Shown: positions 13,158-13,272 of the stretch, piece by piece
Numbering within the stretch: position 1 is the stretch's first letter
Layout: every line of letters starts with the position of its first letter
Notes under the pieces: generated by a model
Told to the model about the DNA's origin: nothing
Database searches by the model: none
What the model saw: only the letters and a program-made list of their open reading frames with translations
DNA from: Acidobacteria bacterium UBA2990
GTDB taxonomy: Bacteria; Acidobacteriota; Vicinamibacteria; Vicinamibacterales; UBA8438
DNA length: 13,272 nucleotides
Direction of reading: 5' to 3'
Assembly: GCA_002347025.1 (NCBI GenBank)
Contig: DEAE01000010.1
Span: 142,014 to 155,285, forward strand
Program-made: the position numbers and the translations under genes

Positions 13158-13186
13158 TTGAGTTTGGCAGAGAAGGTATCCTTAAT
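13158..13186 (+). promoter_or_regulatory. Tentative promoter for the tRNA-Leu gene
   Basis: TTGAGT (13158-13163) and CTTAAT (13181-13186) are 17 bases apart, each matching four of six consensus positions. Transcription would begin near 13193, about 27 bases before the tRNA. The match is modest; TTGTCA at 13147-13152 is a better -35 word but has no partner at the right distance. Confidence 0.3.
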
Positions 13187-13219
13187 AGTCCGCACGTAAG
13201 AGTCAGTAAATATTGCTGT

Positions 13220-13272
13220 GCCGAGGTGGCGAAACTGGCAGACGCACAGGACTTAAAATCCTGTGACCCTTA
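13220..13272 (+). tRNA. tRNA-Leu(UAA), 5' part, truncated by the window end
   Basis: The first 53 bases of a leucine tRNA are visible. The acceptor 5' strand is GCCGAGG (13220-13226), followed by TG and a D-arm with the leucine-type sequence ending G-G-C-A-G-A-C-G-C. The anticodon arm CAGGA / TCCTG (13247-13251 with 13259-13263) encloses the seven-base loop CTTAAAA with anticodon TAA at 13254-13256, reading UUA (and UUG by wobble). The long variable arm expected of a class II tRNA begins at about 13264, and the T-arm and acceptor 3' strand lie beyond the window. Confidence 0.93.

Overview
The window (13,272 bases, moderately GC-rich) looks like chromosomal DNA of an Acidobacteriota member. 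The best pointers are a von Willebrand A protein of the acidobacterial 'VWFA-related' type, a DUF6152 secreted protein, and the general mix of Tat-exported and secreted accessory proteins with housekeeping genes. This assignment is inference from gene content. I see no transposase, phage gene, CRISPR array or plasmid function. Every well-supported gene lies on the + strand.

Left part (1-1832): a short region with imperfect direct repeats and a good sigma70-type promoter leads into a DUF6152 secreted protein (131-565), closed by a strong intrinsic terminator. A membrane-anchored VWA-domain protein with an intact MIDAS site follows (703-1665), then about 200 bases of non-coding DNA with two inverted repeats.

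Central operon (about 1840-7669): a LolD/MacB-type ABC ATPase, a large ten-helix FtsX/MacB-type permease and an AttH/CrtC-like lipocalin-fold secreted protein are joined by overlapping stop/start codons. They form a compact version of the AttEFGH-type export system, with AttF and AttG apparently fused into one permease. A Tat-signal PLP enzyme of the D-threonine aldolase / D-serine dehydratase fold follows after 31 bases and is probably co-transcribed. A nine-codon upstream ORF with the best ribosome binding site in the region overlaps the ATPase start codon.

Right part (7670-13272): a small, oddly spaced iron-sulfur protein that appears to be read from a leaderless transcript; a cryptic single-helix ORF without a normal start codon; a YtxH-like small membrane protein; prephenate dehydratase (pheA); a YyaL/DUF255 thioredoxin-fold protein 3 bases after pheA; an unrecognised 117-residue protein; an exported FKBP-type prolyl isomerase; and the 5' part of a tRNA-Leu(UAA) cut by the window end.

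Nothing here is a clear defence system or mobile island. The points most worth following up are the unusual ferredoxin and its leaderless promoter, the cryptic ORF at 8025-8423, the Att-like operon with its translational coupling and attached Tat-exported PLP enzyme, and the duplicated promoter region at the left edge.
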